Part shown: in pieces, positions 62,832-64,000 of the stretch
How the letters are laid out: each line of letters begins with the position of its first letter
Position numbering within the stretch: position 1 is the stretch's first letter
Assembly (NCBI RefSeq): GCF_002090095.1
Contig: NZ_BBRJ01000002.1
Span: 1,612,817 to 1,676,816, forward strand
From: Demequina sp. NBRC 110053
GTDB lineage: Bacteria > Actinomycetota > Actinomycetes > Actinomycetales > Demequinaceae
DNA length: 64,000 bases
Reading direction: 5' to 3'
Program-made: the position numbers and the translations under genes
The notes under the pieces: model-generated
What the model was told of the DNA's origin: nothing
The model's database searches: none
Seen by the model: the letters and a program-made list of their open reading frames with translations, nothing else

Positions 62832-64000
62832 TTGAGAACGTCCGTACTCGCGCGCGCCAAGAACTCGGTGACGAGTCGCGTCGCGTCAATGGTGGCAATG
62901 ACGGTCCTGGTGACGACGGCGATGATCCCCGTCTCCGTGCTCGCCGCCACGCAGGCGGACGCGGTCCGCTCGACCGGCGGCTCGGCGACCTTCCCACACG
63001 TGGAGTGGGTGTCGTGGGGCGCGCCCGGAGCGTCGCTGATTCCGAACGCGAGCGGCACCATCACCCGAGTGGAATCCTTCACGGCCGGCGGACAGACCTT
63101 CGAGACCACGTGCGTGCTGTCGAACCTCGTGCGCTTGGGTGGCAGCAATCAGTCGGGCAAGCCGTCGAACGCGATCATCTCGGCGTGGCGAAGCGGCACC
63201 TGGCAGGGCGACGGCCTCGATGACCTCTACGCGCTTCCCTCCGGCGCGGCGCCGGGCATTCTGAACATTCACGATGGCAACACGGTCGAGTTCGATGTGG
63301 CGTGCCAGGTCGAACTGGTGGTGGGCCCGTCCACGCGCGTTCCCGTGCCCACGGCGGGACTCGTCATGGCCCAGGCGGAGTCCGCCGTCTCCGGAGCCAC
63401 CTCCAGCGGCACCGTGCAGGAGTACATCGGCGCGACCATCCCAGCCGGTGGGACCTGGCGCGTGCTCGACCGCGTCCGCGGCGCGAGCTGCACCCAGCAG
63501 ACCTATGCGCGCCACACCGTTGCGGGCGGGGGCACCCGCCTCGAGCTGCGCGGCGCCCTCGACGACTCATGCGAGGGCAGCAACGCCGCGGCGCGCCCCA
63601 ACCCCACCGTCGTCGCGCTCGCGGACGGCGTGATGTCTGTCTCGGACGTCACCATCCGCGGTCGTGGATTCGAGGCGGTGGCGTTCGGCGTGGTGCTGCC
63701 GTTCGACTTTGGCGACGCACCCGCGGGCTACGGAGTGGCTGGAGCGCTCGCGCTCGCGAGGTTCTCCGGGGGCACCGTGCCCAACTACACGTCGGGCAAC
63801 GGCACCTCCATGTTCGGGTCGTTCTCGCTCGCGCAACAGGTCCAGCCGAACATCGGCCTTGGAGCCTCGGTCTCCTACGAGTCCGCATCCGCCCACAACG
63901 CCTCGGCGACGGGCGATGGCAACGACAATGCGATGGCTTCCCCCGGCACGCTCAACGTGACTCCGGGCGGCACCTACACGCTTCCCAACGTCCAGTGTCG
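62832..64000 (+). CDS. Secreted CshA-like surface protein (3' end outside window)
   Basis: Open from a TTG start to the window edge; 389 residues visible. N-terminal signal sequence (RAKNSVTSRVASMVAMTVLVTTAMIPVSVLAATQADA) is followed by a domain beginning ATFPHVEWVSWGAPGASLIPNASGTITRVESF, the pattern of CshA non-repetitive domains, and later FDFGDAPAGYG, common before GEVED/SdrD-type repeats in actinobacterial adhesins. Four or more cysteines are present. AGGGG lies 6 nt before the TTG; an ATG 19 codons in (62889) would cut the signal peptide's basic part. Expected function: cell-surface adhesion or fibril formation. Confidence 0.8.
   Translation, partial: MRTSVLARAKNSVTSRVASMVAMTVLVTTAMIPVSVLAATQADAVRSTGGSATFPHVEWVSWGAPGASLIPNASGTITRVESFTAGGQTFETTCVLSNLVRLGGSNQSGKPSNAIISAWRSGTWQGDGLDDLYALPSGAAPGILNIHDGNTVEFDVACQVELVVGPSTRVPVPTAGLVMAQAESAVSGATSSGTVQEYIGATIPAGGTWRVLDRVRGASCTQQTYARHTVAGGGTRLELRGALDDSCEGSNAAARPNPTVVALADGVMSVSDVTIRGRGFEAVAFGVVLPFDFGDAPAGYGVAGALALARFSGGTVPNYTSGNGTSMFGSFSLAQQVQPNIGLGASVSYESASAHNASATGDGNDNAMASPGTLNVTPGGTYTLPNVQC

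Noticed and set aside
1-64000. tRNA, rRNA or CRISPR loci
   Set aside because: No T-loop/acceptor combinations, rRNA segments or regularly spaced repeats were seen on either strand.

Overview
The window is a very GC-rich chromosomal stretch from an actinobacterium, most likely of the order Micrococcales. Supporting signs are the actinobacterial coproporphyrin haem route (HemQ/ChdC with the actinobacterial Tyr/His set, ferrochelatase with an Fe-S cysteine cluster), the greA-DUF4307-small membrane protein-hemolysin III-Z-prenyl synthase block known from actinobacteria, a SCO4848-type membrane protein, many leaderless starts with TANNNT boxes 6-9 nt upstream, and wall-anchored LamG/GH43 architecture. 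The genus cannot be fixed from sequence alone; a Demequina- or Cellulomonas-like organism is a guess. No rRNA, tRNA, CRISPR array or intact insertion sequence was seen.

Layout. 1-6.7 kb: end of a DrrAB-type ABC exporter, a Bax-inhibitor-1 protein, an acetyl-xylan-esterase-type hydrolase, MsrA, an AI-2E/PerM permease and the rRNA methylase RlmC. 6.8-11.2 kb: greA, DUF4307, a small membrane protein, hemolysin III, a Z-prenyl synthase and PhoH; mca, expected here, is absent. 11.3-17.3 kb: a minus-strand siderophore operon (FecCD-FecCD-FecE-unknown-binding protein-SIP) behind a DtxR/IdeR-type iron box. 17.4-23.9 kb: hemA diverging from hemE-cgoX-hemQ-hemH, then a distant paralogue of the unknown protein in the siderophore operon. 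23.9-34.7 kb: an NDH-2 dehydrogenase and a 3045-residue surface enzyme with three complete GH43 active sites. 34.7-42.3 kb: fumC, two leucine-rich-variant repeat proteins around a PfkB kinase and xseB, then xseA, ispH and rmuC. 42.3-48.8 kb: a dipeptide ABC importer behind a Crp/GlxR-type site. 48.9-54.4 kb: ychF, a TetR/membrane-protein pair, small proteins, a PHP phosphoesterase and DUF1801; two further copies of the ychF tail sequence occur here. 54.4-62.4 kb: pseudouridine synthase, nucleotide-kinase-like protein, DUF2510/DUF4177, SCO4848-type protein, DUF1801, CorA, a secreted orphan, DUF952, a CGNR regulator, an EamA exporter and an SRPBCC protein. The window ends inside a secreted CshA-like surface protein.

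Functionally the window joins iron acquisition and haem synthesis (11-24 kb) with arabinose-polymer degradation at the cell surface (25-35 kb, plus the esterase at 2.4 kb) and peptide uptake.

The most unusual non-genic signal is the 8-mer CCGATGCG (usually GCCGATGCG). I counted roughly 45 copies on both strands, about eight times a rough composition-based expectation. It lies in hairpins between genes and in coding sequence as Ala-Asp-Ala using the otherwise avoided GAT codon. A second interspersed composite element is associated with it. The unknown paralogue pair linked to iron uptake and haem synthesis is the best candidate for undescribed protein biology.
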